Below, piece by piece: positions 1 to 13,986 of a stretch of DNA of 64,000 bases. The notes under the pieces are model-generated. The model did no database searches and was not told the origin of the DNA. It saw only the letters and a list, made by a program, of their open reading frames with translations. Each line of letters opens with the position of its first letter. Position 1 is the stretch's first letter. Origin of the DNA: Halomonas beimenensis (GTDB lineage Bacteria; Pseudomonadota; Gammaproteobacteria; Pseudomonadales; Halomonadaceae). The position numbers were made by a program, and so were the translations under genes. The DNA is taken from assembly GCF_002549795.1 (NCBI RefSeq), contig NZ_CP021435.1:930001-994000 (forward strand), given 5' to 3'.

Positions 1-348
1 CTCAAGCCGGGGCTCACCGCCATGGACGCGTTGCGGGCCACCTTCCCGGCCGGGACCCTGTCCGGGGCACCCAAGATCCGCGCCATGGAGATCATCGACG
101 AGCTGGAGCCGGTCAAGCGGGGCGTCTATTCCGGCGCCGTGGGCTATCTGTCCTGGCACGGCAACATGGATACCGCCATCGCCATTCGTACCGCGGTGAT
201 CAAGGACGGCGAGCTGCACGTCCAGGCCGGGGCCGGGGTGGTGGCGGACTCGGTGCCCGAGCTGGAGTGGCAGGAGACCCTCAACAAGGGGCGCGCCATC
301 TTCCGTGCCGTGGCCATGGCCGAGCGCGGCCTGGACAACCTGGAATGA
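1..348 (+). CDS. trpE: Anthranilate synthase component I, C-terminal fragment (cut by window edge)
   Basis: The last 115 codons of the chorismate-binding subunit that, with TrpG, converts chorismate and glutamine to anthranilate, the first step of tryptophan synthesis. The frame is open from base 1. Visible family motifs are the [10 protein letters not shown] segment, the [20 protein letters not shown] stretch and the [11 protein letters not shown] segment of the active site. PabB shares this C-terminal domain; TrpE is preferred because an attenuator and trpG, trpD and trpC follow. The start lies outside the window. Confidence 0.93.
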   Translation, partial: LKPGLTAMDALRATFPAGTLSGAPKIRAMEIIDELEPVKRGVYSGAVGYLSWHGNMDTAIAIRTAVIKDGELHVQAGAGVVADSVPELEWQETLNKGRAIFRAVAMAERGLDNLE

Positions 349-383
349 GCGCCGTGACCCGCGAGGCGCGCGCCCGGGCCGCC

Positions 384-413
384 TTGACAGCCGTCGGCGG
401 CGCGCCGCACTAT
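384..413 (+). promoter_or_regulatory. Putative sigma-70 promoter upstream of the trpGDC attenuator
   Basis: A perfect -35 hexamer TTGACA (384-389) is followed after 18 bases by CACTAT (408-413), a fair -10. The predicted start of transcription falls at about 419-421, almost on the ATG of the leader peptide (420). Readthrough from trpE could also feed the same attenuator. This is a consensus match only. Confidence 0.5.
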
Positions 414-419
414 GCCGTC

Positions 420-470
420 ATGGATGTCACCGAACACACAGACGGTCGCCGGCAGTGGTGGCGCTCCTGA
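420..470 (+). CDS. trpL: trp leader peptide with tandem Trp codons
   Basis: A 16-residue open frame, [16 protein letters not shown], with two adjacent UGG codons just before its stop. Tandem Trp codons in a short leader upstream of a terminator are the hallmark of transcription attenuation by ribosome stalling. When Trp-tRNA is scarce the ribosome stalls on WW, which leaves segment 2 (475-483) free to pair with segment 3 (503-509). No clear ribosome-binding site precedes the ATG, and the predicted transcription start is next to it, so translation may be leaderless. Confidence 0.75.
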   Translation: MDVTEHTDGRRQWWRS

Positions 471-526
471 GCGAGGGGCGGCACGCTTGCGACCAGGGAA
501 AATGCCGCCGCCGGGGCGGCATTTTT
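444..526 (+). promoter_or_regulatory. Transcription attenuator of the trpGDC operon
   Basis: Segments 2 (477-483) and 4 (515-521) are the same heptamer, GGCGGCA. Both can pair with segment 3, TGCCGCC (503-509), giving mutually exclusive antiterminator (2:3) and terminator (3:4) hairpins; 3:4 is followed by five T. An outer stem, GGTCGC (444-449) with GCGACC (489-494), could sequester segment 2 when the leader peptide is finished. Separate attenuation of trpE and trpGDC is known in pseudomonads; its action here is inferred. Confidence 0.78.
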
Positions 527-615
527 GTGTCCGGCACTTCCCCGCACGGCTGGCGGATTCTCGCACCCCCTACGCCATCATCTCACTTGATCAGGAAAAA
601 CAGGATTCTACAGCC

Positions 616-1200
616 ATGTCCGTGCTGATGATCGATAACTACGACAGCTTCACCTTCAACGTCGTGCAGTACCTGGGGGAGCTGGGCGCCGAGGTGGCGA
701 CCTACCGCAACGACGCCATCACCCTGGAGGAGATCGAGGCCATCGCCCCGAGTCACCTGGTGATCTCCCCGGGCCCCTGCACCCCCAACGAGGCCGGCAT
801 CTCCATGGCGGCCATCCGCCACTTCGCCGGCCGCCTGCCGATCCTCGGCATCTGCCTGGGCCATCAGGCCATCGGTCAGGTGTACGGCGGGAAGGTGCTG
901 CGTGCGCCCCAGGTGATGCACGGCAAGACCTCGCGGATCCGTCACTCGGGCACCGGCGTCTTCGCCGGCCTGGAGGATCCGCTGGAGGTCACCCGCTACC
1001 ATTCCCTGGTGGTGGAGCGCGAGAGCCTGCCGGAGTGCCTGGAAGTCACCGCCTGGACGGACGAGCACGACGTCACCCCGGGGCTGATCATGGGCATGCG
1101 CCACCGGGAGCTCGACGTCGAGGGCGTCCAGTTCCACCCCGAATCGATCCTCACGCGCCAGGGCCACGAGCTCCTGGCCAACTTTCTCGAGCGCCGCTGA
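616..1200 (+). CDS. trpG: Anthranilate synthase component II (glutamine amidotransferase)
   Basis: A 194-residue class I glutamine amidotransferase that supplies ammonia to TrpE. It begins [15 protein letters not shown], typical of TrpG/PabA. The oxyanion segment SPGPCTP is near residue 51, the nucleophile Cys80 sits in GICLGHQ, and His174 and Glu176 in QFHPES complete the triad. The ATG at 616 is chosen because homologues start exactly here; the frame stays open upstream but has no family similarity. First gene of trpGDC, about 90 bases after the attenuator. It may also serve PabB (17541-18908), since no separate pabA is present here. Confidence 0.96.
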   Translation: MSVLMIDNYDSFTFNVVQYLGELGAEVATYRNDAITLEEIEAIAPSHLVISPGPCTPNEAGISMAAIRHFAGRLPILGICLGHQAIGQVYGGKVLRAPQVMHGKTSRIRHSGTGVFAGLEDPLEVTRYHSLVVERESLPECLEVTAWTDEHDVTPGLIMGMRHRELDVEGVQFHPESILTRQGHELLANFLERR

Positions 1201-1221
1201 TTGCCAAAGGAGACCACGGCC

Positions 1222-2241
1222 ATGCAGATGCGGGATGCCCTCGGCGCGGTGATGCGCCACGAGGACCTGAGCTTCGACCAGACCCATGCGGTGATGACGG
1301 CGATCATGACCGGTGAGGCCAGTGACGCCCAGATCGCCGCCTTCCTGATGGGAATGGCGATGAAGGGCGAGTCCGCCGATGAGATCAGCGCCGCCGCCCA
1401 GGTCATGCGCGAGCTGATGCGACCGGTGCGCCTCACCGCCGAGAACGTGGTGGACATCGTCGGTACCGGCGGCGACGGCGCCAACCTCTTCAACGTCTCC
1501 ACCGCGGCGAGCTTCGTGGCCGCCGCCGCCGGCGCCAACGTGGCCAAGCACGGCAATCGCGGCGTGTCCTCGTCCTCGGGGAGCGCCGATCTCTTCGCGG
1601 TGGCCGGCATCGGCCTCGACCTGACCCCCGAGCAGGTGGGACGCTGCATCGACGAGGTGGGCGTCGGCTTCATGTTCGCCCCCAACCACCACCCCGCGAT
1701 GCGGCATGCCATCACGCCGCGGCGCGAGATGGGCGTGCGTACCCTGTTCAACATCCTGGGGCCGCTGACCAATCCCGCCGGCGCCCCGAACCAGCTGCTC
1801 GGCGTCTACCAGGCCTCGCTGGTGCCGCTGATGGCCGAGGTGCTCAAGCGCCTGGGCAGCCGTCATGTGCTGGTGGTCTACGCCGAGGATGGCCTCGACG
1901 AGATCTCCCTGGCTTCCCCCACCCGGGTCGCCGAGCTCAAGGACGGCGAGATCCACGAGTACACCATCGCCCCGGAGGACTTCGGCATCGCCCGCCACGA
2001 CCTGGATGCGCTGCGGGTGCAGACGGCCGAGGACAGCCTGCGGCTGGTGGAGCATGCCCTGAAGGGCGAGGGGCCGGCCGCGGACATCGTGGCTCTCAAC
2101 GCCGGGGCGGCCCTCTATGCCTCCGGCGTCGCCGACACCCTCAAGGAGGGTGTGGCGCTGGCCCAGGACGCCCAGGATTCCAAGCTGGCTCTCGAGAAGC
2201 TCAAGGAGCTGGCCAATTTCACCCGTGTCTTCGCCCAGTGA
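1222..2241 (+). CDS. trpD: Anthranilate phosphoribosyltransferase
   Basis: A 339-residue enzyme that transfers phosphoribosyl from PRPP to anthranilate. The PRPP-binding [14 protein letters not shown] motif is near residues 80-93, followed by [15 protein letters not shown] and the [13 protein letters not shown] region, all diagnostic of TrpD. The ATG at 1222 is preceded by AAAGGAGA about eight bases upstream; an in-frame TTG at 1201 directly after the trpG stop is less likely. It follows trpG by 21 bases and is co-transcribed with it and trpC. Confidence 0.97.
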   Translation: MQMRDALGAVMRHEDLSFDQTHAVMTAIMTGEASDAQIAAFLMGMAMKGESADEISAAAQVMRELMRPVRLTAENVVDIVGTGGDGANLFNVSTAASFVAAAAGANVAKHGNRGVSSSSGSADLFAVAGIGLDLTPEQVGRCIDEVGVGFMFAPNHHPAMRHAITPRREMGVRTLFNILGPLTNPAGAPNQLLGVYQASLVPLMAEVLKRLGSRHVLVVYAEDGLDEISLASPTRVAELKDGEIHEYTIAPEDFGIARHDLDALRVQTAEDSLRLVEHALKGEGPAADIVALNAGAALYASGVADTLKEGVALAQDAQDSKLALEKLKELANFTRVFAQ

Positions 2242-2263
2242 GCGCTACTTCAGGATCATCGAG

Positions 2264-3070
2264 ATGACCGTATCCCCCGACACCCCGACCATCCTGACCC
2301 GCATCCTGGGCCGCAAGGACCAGGAGGTCGCCGAGCGACGGCGCGCCGTGCCCGAGGCCGAGCTGCTGAGCCTGGCCGCGCGGCAGTCCGCGCCGCGGGG
2401 CTTCGTGGCGGCGCTGGACGCGCGCATCCGTGCCGGCGATCCCGGCGTCATCGCCGAGGTCAAGAAGGCCTCGCCGTCCAAGGGCGTGATCCGCGAGGAC
2501 TTCCGCCCGGCGGAGATCGCCGCGCGCTACGCCGCCGGCGGCGCGGCCTGCCTGTCGGTGCTCACCGACGCCGACTTCTTCCAGGGCCACGAGGACTTCC
2601 TGATCGAGGCTCGGGAGGCCTGCGAGCTGCCGGTGATCCGCAAGGACTTCATCACCCACGGCTACCAGGTCAGCGAGGCCCGAGCCATCGGCGCCGACTG
2701 CCTCCTGCTGATCGTCGCCGCCCTGGACGATGCTCGGCTCGCCGACCTGCATCGCCAGGCCACCGAGCTGGGCATGGACGTGCTGGTCGAGGTCCACGAC
2801 GCCGACGAGCTGGAACGGGCGCTCCGGCTCGATCTGGGCCTGGTGGGCATCAACAACCGTGACCTCCACACCTTCGAGACCCGTCTGGAGACCACCCTGG
2901 ACCTGCTGGCACGCATCCCCGAGGGCGTCACCGTGGTCACCGAGTCGGGCATCCACACCCGGGACGACGTGGCGCGCATGCGGGCGCACGGCGTGCACGG
3001 CTTCCTGGTGGGCGAGGCCTTCATGCGCCGGGAGGATCCGGGCGAGGCCCTGCGCGAACTCTTCTTCTAG
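2264..3070 (+). CDS. trpC: Indole-3-glycerol phosphate synthase
   Basis: A 268-residue monofunctional TIM-barrel enzyme that closes CdRP to indole-3-glycerol phosphate. Visible motifs are [15 protein letters not shown] (catalytic Lys, near residue 65), [21 protein letters not shown] and the C-terminal phosphate-binding [12 protein letters not shown] and [11 protein letters not shown] segments. It is not fused to TrpF, unlike the E. coli enzyme; trpF and trpBA are elsewhere. The ATG at 2264 lies 22 bases after the trpD stop. Last gene of trpGDC, followed by a convergent antiporter gene. Confidence 0.97.
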   Translation: MTVSPDTPTILTRILGRKDQEVAERRRAVPEAELLSLAARQSAPRGFVAALDARIRAGDPGVIAEVKKASPSKGVIREDFRPAEIAARYAAGGAACLSVLTDADFFQGHEDFLIEAREACELPVIRKDFITHGYQVSEARAIGADCLLLIVAALDDARLADLHRQATELGMDVLVEVHDADELERALRLDLGLVGINNRDLHTFETRLETTLDLLARIPEGVTVVTESGIHTRDDVARMRAHGVHGFLVGEAFMRREDPGEALRELFF

Positions 3071-3095
3071 AGGTATCTCGGGCCTGAACGAACGT

Positions 3096-3122
3096 GCCCC
3101 GGCCATGCAAGACGGTCGGGGC
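3096..3122. terminator. Hairpin between convergent trpC and antiporter genes
   Basis: GCCCCGGCC (3096-3104) pairs with GGTCGGGGC (3114-3122) with one G-T pair. It lies between the two convergent stop codons. There is no long T tract on either strand, so it is only a plausible bidirectional terminator. Confidence 0.5.
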
Positions 3123-3145
3123 GCCATCGTCTGCGGCGGCGACGA

Positions 3146-4963
3146 TCAGCTCGCCGGCTGAGGGGTAAGCCCAGGGGAGTCGGCGAAGACTAGGCTCACC
3201 AGGGTATCCCCGCGTCGGGGGGTGAGGCCGCCCTCCGCGGTGGCCAGGCGCACCCGCCCCGAGGGGCCGATGCACAGCAGCGGCAGCCAGCGACCGCCGT
3301 GGGCGTGACGCTGCGTCTCCATGCGGGTCTTCTCGCCGAAGTGCAGGCGCTGCACCACGCCTCCCTCGGCGACCAGGCGCGACAGCTTGGCGAAGGTCAC
3401 GTCCCGGCCGAACAGCAGCGGCAGGTGGTCCAGGGCCTGGCCATGGGGCCGATTGGCGCGGCGCCCCTCGTCCACCGCCAGGCGGAAGACCCGGTCGCGG
3501 CCCAGCAGGTGCTCGAAGTGCAGCGCCGCCAGGTCGTTGAGTTCCCGGTAGGGCGAGAGCGGCAGCAGGTAGCCGATCCCGCTGAGCTCCAGGTGCTGGG
3601 CGGCATGCTCAGAGAGCGGATCACCGTAGTAGGTGGTGAGCCCCGCCCGCTTGGCCAGCTGGATGGCGTCCCAGCTGCTGTCGGCCAGCACCACGCTGAC
3701 CCCCGCCTCCTTGAGCTGGGTCGCCACCTGGCGGGCCACCTGATTGGCCCCGATGATCAAGATCCCATCCGGGGAGGGCCGCTGGACCCCGAGCCAGCTG
3801 GCCAGCGGGCGCGACAGCAGGCTCTGGCTCACCACGGTGCTGATGATCACCAGGAAGGTGACCGGCACCAGCATCTCCGCGCCGGGCACGCCGACCTCCT
3901 CCAGGCGCAGGGCGAACAGCGAGGCCACCGCGGCGGCGACGATACCGCGGGGCGAGATGAACGCCAGCAGCGCCTTCTCGCGGGGCTCGAGGCCGCTTCC
4001 CAGGGTACACAGCCAGACGGTGAGCGGCCGGGCGACACCGACCAGCACCGCCAGGAAGGCCCAGGCCGGCCAGCTCAGCAGGGCCAGCTGATCCACGGTG
4101 AGCCGGGCAGCCAGCAGGATGAAGAGCCCCGAGATCAGCAGCACCGAAAGGGTTTCCTTGAACTCGATGATCGGCCGGGTCGGGACGCCTCGCATGTTGG
4201 CCATCCACACCCCCATCACCGTCACGGTCAACAGGCCCGATTCGTGGAACAGCAGGTTGGAGGCCGAGAACAGCGTCAGCATCAGCATCAGGGTGCCGAA
4301 GCTGTGCAGCTGGCGGGGCAGCCAGTGCCGGCGCAGTACCAGCCCCCACAGGTAGCCGCCGGCGATGCCCAGCCCGAAGCCGATCAGCGCCGTCTGGGCG
4401 AACAGCACCAGCGTCTGGGTGGCGGCCTCGCTGCCCGATCCCAGGGCCACGAACTCGTAGACCAGCACCGCCCCGATCGCGCCCATGGGGTCGATCAGGA
4501 TGCCTTCCCAGCGCAGGATCTGGGTGAGGTGTTCCCGGGCACGCAGCGTCTGCAGCATGGGCAGGATCACGGTGGGGCCGGTGACCACCAGCAGGGCGCC
4601 CAGCACGCTGGCCATCTCCCAGGACAGGCCCAGCAGGAGGTGCGCCGCCAGGATGCCGGTGATGCCGGTGATCAGGGCGCCCCAGGTCACCAGGCGACGG
4701 ACCGTGCGGCCGTGGCCGCCCAGCTCGCGGAAGTTCAGGGTCAGGCTGCCCTCGAACAGGATCACCGCCACCGCCAGGGAGACCAGCGGGAAGAGCAGCT
4801 CGCCGAACAGGGCGTCGGGATCGAGCAGGCCGGTGACCGGGCCCGCGGCGATACCGGCCACCAGCAGCATGAGGATCGCGGGCAGCTTCAGCTGCCAGGC
4901 GAGCCATTGGCATATCAGGGCCAGTAGCCCGATCGTCGCCAGGTCGAGACCGGCGTGCTCCAT
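3146..4963 (-). CDS. CPA1-family cation:proton antiporter with C-terminal nucleotide-binding domain
   Basis: A 605-residue membrane protein. The N-terminal ~390 residues hold about 12 hydrophobic segments of the Na+(K+)/H+ exchanger fold, with motifs such as ILFEGSLTLNFRELG and the helix region around RWEGILIDPMGAI. From about residue 400 a Rossmann TrkA-N/RCK-like domain follows, with GILIIGANQVARQVATQL as its dinucleotide loop, suggesting gating by NAD(H) or a similar ligand. Substrate is inferred as Na+ or K+, in keeping with a halophile. The ATG at 4963 is preferred over an in-frame start 63 bases upstream because the membrane segment begins right after it. Confidence 0.85.
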   Translation of the reverse strand: MEHAGLDLATIGLLALICQWLAWQLKLPAILMLLVAGIAAGPVTGLLDPDALFGELLFPLVSLAVAVILFEGSLTLNFRELGGHGRTVRRLVTWGALITGITGILAAHLLLGLSWEMASVLGALLVVTGPTVILPMLQTLRAREHLTQILRWEGILIDPMGAIGAVLVYEFVALGSGSEAATQTLVLFAQTALIGFGLGIAGGYLWGLVLRRHWLPRQLHSFGTLMLMLTLFSASNLLFHESGLLTVTVMGVWMANMRGVPTRPIIEFKETLSVLLISGLFILLAARLTVDQLALLSWPAWAFLAVLVGVARPLTVWLCTLGSGLEPREKALLAFISPRGIVAAAVASLFALRLEEVGVPGAEMLVPVTFLVIISTVVSQSLLSRPLASWLGVQRPSPDGILIIGANQVARQVATQLKEAGVSVVLADSSWDAIQLAKRAGLTTYYGDPLSEHAAQHLELSGIGYLLPLSPYRELNDLAALHFEHLLGRDRVFRLAVDEGRRANRPHGQALDHLPLLFGRDVTFAKLSRLVAEGGVVQRLHFGEKTRMETQRHAHGGRWLPLLCIGPSGRVRLATAEGGLTPRRGDTLVSLVFADSPGLTPQPAS

Positions 4964-5059
4964 CGTCGTTCGCGCTCCATCGGGTGAAAGGGCGCGCAGA
5001 CTAGCGTCGCCGGGCGCGACTTGCAATCCATCGCCGTGATCAAGCGGCTCGATGTCGTC

Positions 5060-5260
5060 TCAGCGATGGAAGAGCCAAAGGAGCAGCGAGAGCACCCCGC
5101 TGATCAGCAGCATGGTGGTGATGGGGAAGTAGAAGGAGACGTTGTCCCGCCGGATCACGATGTCACCCGGCAGGTGGCCCAGGGGCAGCTTGCCCAGCCA
5201 GGGCCACAGGACCCCGACGGCGACCAGCACCAGGCCGATAAGGATCAGGGGGCGGTTCAT
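5060..5260 (-). CDS. DUF2905 small membrane protein
   Basis: A 66-residue protein with two hydrophobic segments (about residues 4-22 and 45-62) separated by the conserved GKLPGHLPGDI-like core, seen here as KLPLGHLPGDIVIRRDNVSFYFP, diagnostic of DUF2905. Function is unknown. The ATG at 5260 has a near-perfect AGGAGGT ribosome-binding site six bases upstream. It sits between the YdiJ-type dehydrogenase and the antiporter on the same strand and may be co-transcribed with either. Confidence 0.85.
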   Translation of the reverse strand: MNRPLILIGLVLVAVGVLWPWLGKLPLGHLPGDIVIRRDNVSFYFPITTMLLISGVLSLLLWLFHR

Positions 5261-5308
5261 TGGCTTACCTCCTGTTCCCCCTTCCGGGGCCGCAAGATCT
5301 CGGGGGAG

Positions 5309-5341
5309 GGCGCCCACCGGAGGTCGCTCTCGCTGGGCGCC
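5309..5341. terminator. Inverted repeat downstream of the YdiJ-type gene
   Basis: GGCGCCCA (5309-5316) and TGGGCGCC (5334-5341) form a perfect 8-bp stem just past the dehydrogenase stop. No T tract follows on the minus strand, so its role as terminator is uncertain. Confidence 0.35.
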
Positions 5342-5353
5342 TGCATGACAGGG

Positions 5354-10136
<4,783 letters not shown>

Positions 10137-10170
10137 GCGCCGAGCCGCCAAGGGACAAGTAGCGAGTAAC

Positions 10171-10203
10171 AAGTAGCAAGGGGCGAGGATCCTCTTGCTA
10201 CTT
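10171..10203. terminator. Inverted repeat of AAGTAGC-type units after serS
   Basis: AAGTAGCAAG (10171-10180) pairs perfectly with CTTGCTACTT (10194-10203), followed by a T-rich stretch, making a fair terminator for serS. The region 10155-10215 is built of degenerate units (AAGTAGCGAG, AACAAGTAGC) like the AAGCTTG-type units found at 30081-30181. Confidence 0.6.
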
Positions 10204-10235
10204 TCTACTTTTCACTTGAACTTCCGCTTGGCCGC

Positions 10236-11003
10236 CTACGGCTGCTCGATGGCCCAGCCGACATTGACCGCGGCGTCGATGGTGAGGGTGCCGGGACGGT
10301 ACTCGGCGCTTCCGCCGCTTTCACGGGCGTCGGCGCTCATGGCCATCATGCGCGGCTGGAAGACGGGCGCCTGCTGCTCCTCGATGCTGAGCACCGCACC
10401 GAGCTCGACGTCCAGGGTCTCGGCCATCAGCTCGGCCTTGTGCCGGGCCCGCTCCAGGGCCTTGACCAGGGCCCGGTCGCTGGCCTCCTCCCGGTCGGTC
10501 AGGTCGTAGGTGATGCCGTCCAGGGCATCGACACCGGCCTCGGTGAGGGCATCGAGGATGCTCGGCAGCCGGTCGAGTTCCGCGACCTGCACCCGGATGG
10601 GACGCTCCAGCCGAGTGCGCATCATGGGCCTCGTTTCGCCGCCTTGAACTCGTCGCTCGGGCAACATCTCGGGCTGAACCTGCAGCGAGCCCGCCTGGAT
10701 GGCGTCTCGCTCGAGCCCGGCGGCTTCCAGGGTACGGATCAGGACGGCGGCACGCTCCTCGAGGCGTCCCCGGGCCTCGGCCAGGGCCTCGGAGTCGTGT
10801 CGCCCGGCATCCTCCCGGGCGACGGCGGGGGTACGTTCCCAGAGCCGCGCCCTGAGGCTGGCCCGGTCGGGCACCACCTCCAGCTCGGCGCGCGCCTGGA
10901 CATCCAGCCGGTGGGGCGTCGACGGCTGGCCGGCCAGGGTGGTGAGGGGAAGGGCGAGCAGCAGGGCGGTGAGCAGGGCTGGGGAAACGGTTCGGCGAGT
11001 CAT
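10236..11003 (-). CDS. SIMPL-domain (DUF541) periplasmic protein
   Basis: A 255-residue protein with a Sec signal peptide at residues 1 to about 24 (basic MTRRT, hydrophobic LLTALLLALPL, cleavage near LAGQP). The rest matches the DUF541/SIMPL fold: LDVQARAELEVVPDRASLRARL near the start, then a region ending GTLTIDAAVNVGWAIE. E. coli YggE is the best-known relative, linked to oxidative stress, but the molecular role is unknown. The ATG at 11003 has an AAAGGAAAG ribosome-binding site. Convergent with serS and divergent from the AI-2E permease gene. Confidence 0.85.
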   Translation of the reverse strand: MTRRTVSPALLTALLLALPLTTLAGQPSTPHRLDVQARAELEVVPDRASLRARLWERTPAVAREDAGRHDSEALAEARGRLEERAAVLIRTLEAAGLERDAIQAGSLQVQPEMLPERRVQGGETRPMMRTRLERPIRVQVAELDRLPSILDALTEAGVDALDGITYDLTDREEASDRALVKALERARHKAELMAETLDVELGAVLSIEEQQAPVFQPRMMAMSADARESGGSAEYRPGTLTIDAAVNVGWAIEQP

Positions 11004-11183
11004 GGCGCTTTCCTTTTCGCGATGGACACCCCGCTTGGAACCGACGGGGTCGCCGGGGTTCCCTCGGACATCGCGCTTGCAAGTTGCTTTCACGATGCTC
11101 GCCCTGTCAGGGGGCCTGGCGCGTTGTACCCGGAGCCGCCAGGCTTCATGATGACGGTCCTTGCATCGGTGGAGTGAGGCGGC

Positions 11184-12287
11184 ATGGTGCGACCCAAGGA
11201 CGATCCCCAGAGCAGTATCCCCCTGAACCTGACCCTGGCGCTGGCGGCCCTGGTGGTCATCGTCGCGGGGATGCGGGCCGGTTCCAGCCTGCTGGTGCCC
11301 TTGCTGCTCTCGCTGTTCATCGCCGTGGTCTGTACCGCGCCCGTGCACTGGCTGCATCGGCTGGGACTGAGCCTGCGCCTGTCGGTATGGTTGACCCTGA
11401 TCGTCATCGGCGGGTTGCTGTCGCTGCTGGGGCTGCTGCTGGTCAACAGCTTCGGCACCTTCATCGACGCCCTGCCGGGAATCGAGCAGAAACTCTACCA
11501 GTACTACCTCGGCATCCTCGACCGTCTCGCCGCCCTGGGGCTGGCCATCGACACCGAGCGACTGGCCGAACTGCTGGATGCCGAGCAGTTGGGGGGCTGG
11601 ATCCCGGCGCTGATCGGCCAGGTCGGCAACCTGATGATGCAGAGCGTGGTGGTGGCCCTGCTGGTGATGTTCCTGCTGTTCGAGACGCTCAACTTCCGGG
11701 ACAAGGTCTCCCGGGCCCTGGCGAACCCGGCGCCCAGCCTGCGTCGCTTCAGCGAATTCAGCCTGACCCTCAAGCGCTACCTGGCGGTGAAGACCCTGAT
11801 CAGCCTGGCCACCGGGGCCCTGATCTGGCTGGCCTGCAGGCTCGTGGGCGTGGAGTTTCCGCTGCTGTGGGCGGTGCTGGCCTTCGCCCTGAACTACATC
11901 CCCAATATCGGCTCGGCCATCGCCGCGATTCCGCCCGTCCTGCTGCTGCTCGTCTCGCCGGACGGCGGCCTGGTCAAGGCGGTCGTGCTCAGCGGGGCCT
12001 ACCTGGGGGTGAATTTCGTGCTCGGCAATCTGGTCGAGCCCCGGGTCATGGGGCGTGCCCTGGGGCTGTCCACCTTCGTGGCCTTCCTGTCCCTGGTGGT
12101 CTGGGGCTGGATCTTCGGAGTGGTGGGGATGCTGCTGTCGGTGGTGCTGACCATGACGCTGAAGATCGCCCTGGACAGTCACCCCCAGACCCGCTGGATC
12201 GCGCATCTGCTGGGGCCGGGGAACGGTCCGCTGGAGGCCGCCGATCGGCCGCCCTCGGAGCGAGTGGAGCGCGAGGAGGACGCGTGA
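11184..12287 (+). CDS. AI-2E family transporter (PerM-like permease)
   Basis: A 367-residue integral membrane protein with about eight hydrophobic segments: a pair near residues 15-50, one near 70-95, and a C-terminal group from about 150 to 330. Family features include LNYIPNIGSAIAAIPP (near residue 240) and the final VEPRVMGRALGLSTFVAFLSL segment. Some members export autoinducer-2 and others act as Na+/H+ antiporters; the substrate here is not known. The ATG at 11184 has GGAGTGAGG upstream. Followed by convergent trxA. Confidence 0.86.
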   Translation: MVRPKDDPQSSIPLNLTLALAALVVIVAGMRAGSSLLVPLLLSLFIAVVCTAPVHWLHRLGLSLRLSVWLTLIVIGGLLSLLGLLLVNSFGTFIDALPGIEQKLYQYYLGILDRLAALGLAIDTERLAELLDAEQLGGWIPALIGQVGNLMMQSVVVALLVMFLLFETLNFRDKVSRALANPAPSLRRFSEFSLTLKRYLAVKTLISLATGALIWLACRLVGVEFPLLWAVLAFALNYIPNIGSAIAAIPPVLLLLVSPDGGLVKAVVLSGAYLGVNFVLGNLVEPRVMGRALGLSTFVAFLSLVVWGWIFGVVGMLLSVVLTMTLKIALDSHPQTRWIAHLLGPGNGPLEAADRPPSERVEREEDA

Positions 12288-12300
12288 CAGCCCAGACAAA

Positions 12301-12326
12301 CGCGCCCCGACCAAGGGCCGGGGCGC
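12301..12326. terminator. Bidirectional terminator between AI-2E permease and trxA
   Basis: CGCGCCCCG and CGGGGCGCG flank an eight-base loop. On the minus strand the stem is followed by TTTGTCTG, so it serves trxA best. It lies between two convergent genes. Confidence 0.75.
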
Positions 12327-12345
12327 GGAATGGCCTGTCGGGGGA

Positions 12346-12669
12346 TCAGGCGTTCTGGTCGATGAACTGGGTCAGCTGGGACTTGGACTGAGCCCCGACC
12401 AGGGAGGCGACCTTGGCCCCGGACTTGAACAGCATCACGGTCGGCACGCCGCGCACGCCCTGCTCGGCGGCGATCTCGGGGGCGTCATCCACGTTGATGC
12501 TGACGACCTTGAGGTTGCCCTCGCGTTCCTCGGCGACCTCGTCGACCACCGGTGCCATCACCTTGCAGGGGCCACACCAGGGGGCCCAGAACTTCAGCAG
12601 GACCGGGGTTTCGGCATTGAGGACTTCCTGCTCGAAGTTGGCGTTGGTGACATCGACGTTATTGGCCAT
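12346..12669 (-). CDS. trxA: Thioredoxin 1
   Basis: A 107-residue cytoplasmic disulfide reductase with the active site WCGPCK (Cys32, Cys35), preceded by FWAP, and the cis-proline loop RGVPTVMLF near residue 73. Length and order match classic thioredoxin. It reduces, among others, PAPS reductase (CysH, 16807-17427) and ribonucleotide reductase. The start at 12669 gives MANNVDVTNANF, usual for the family. Separated from divergent cysB by 235 bases. Confidence 0.97.
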   Translation of the reverse strand: MANNVDVTNANFEQEVLNAETPVLLKFWAPWCGPCKVMAPVVDEVAEEREGNLKVVSINVDDAPEIAAEQGVRGVPTVMLFKSGAKVASLVGAQSKSQLTQFIDQNA

Positions 12670-12814
12670 GAGATTCTCCAGTTACTACGTTGCGCTGCAT
12701 CGAGCGGATGGTCAGGCATGATGGCATGCTTGATCGCCCGATGTTAGCGGTCGGTCGGGAGGCTGGCAAATCCCGATGAGGACGATCGGGCGACGAACGG
12801 GGCTAGGTAACCCT

Positions 12815-13876
<1,062 letters not shown>

Positions 13877-13986
13877 GCCTGCCCGGCCCCGCGGTGCCGT
13901 CATTCCCGCCGCCGCGCAACGGTCCCTCAGAGGGCCTATGCTGACCATGGGCGATGCGTCTGAGGCGGCAACCGGGGGCGGCGGCA

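Noticed and set aside
1201-1221. TTG start for trpD directly after trpG
   Set aside because: The ATG at 1222 has a good AAAGGAGA site and matches the family start.
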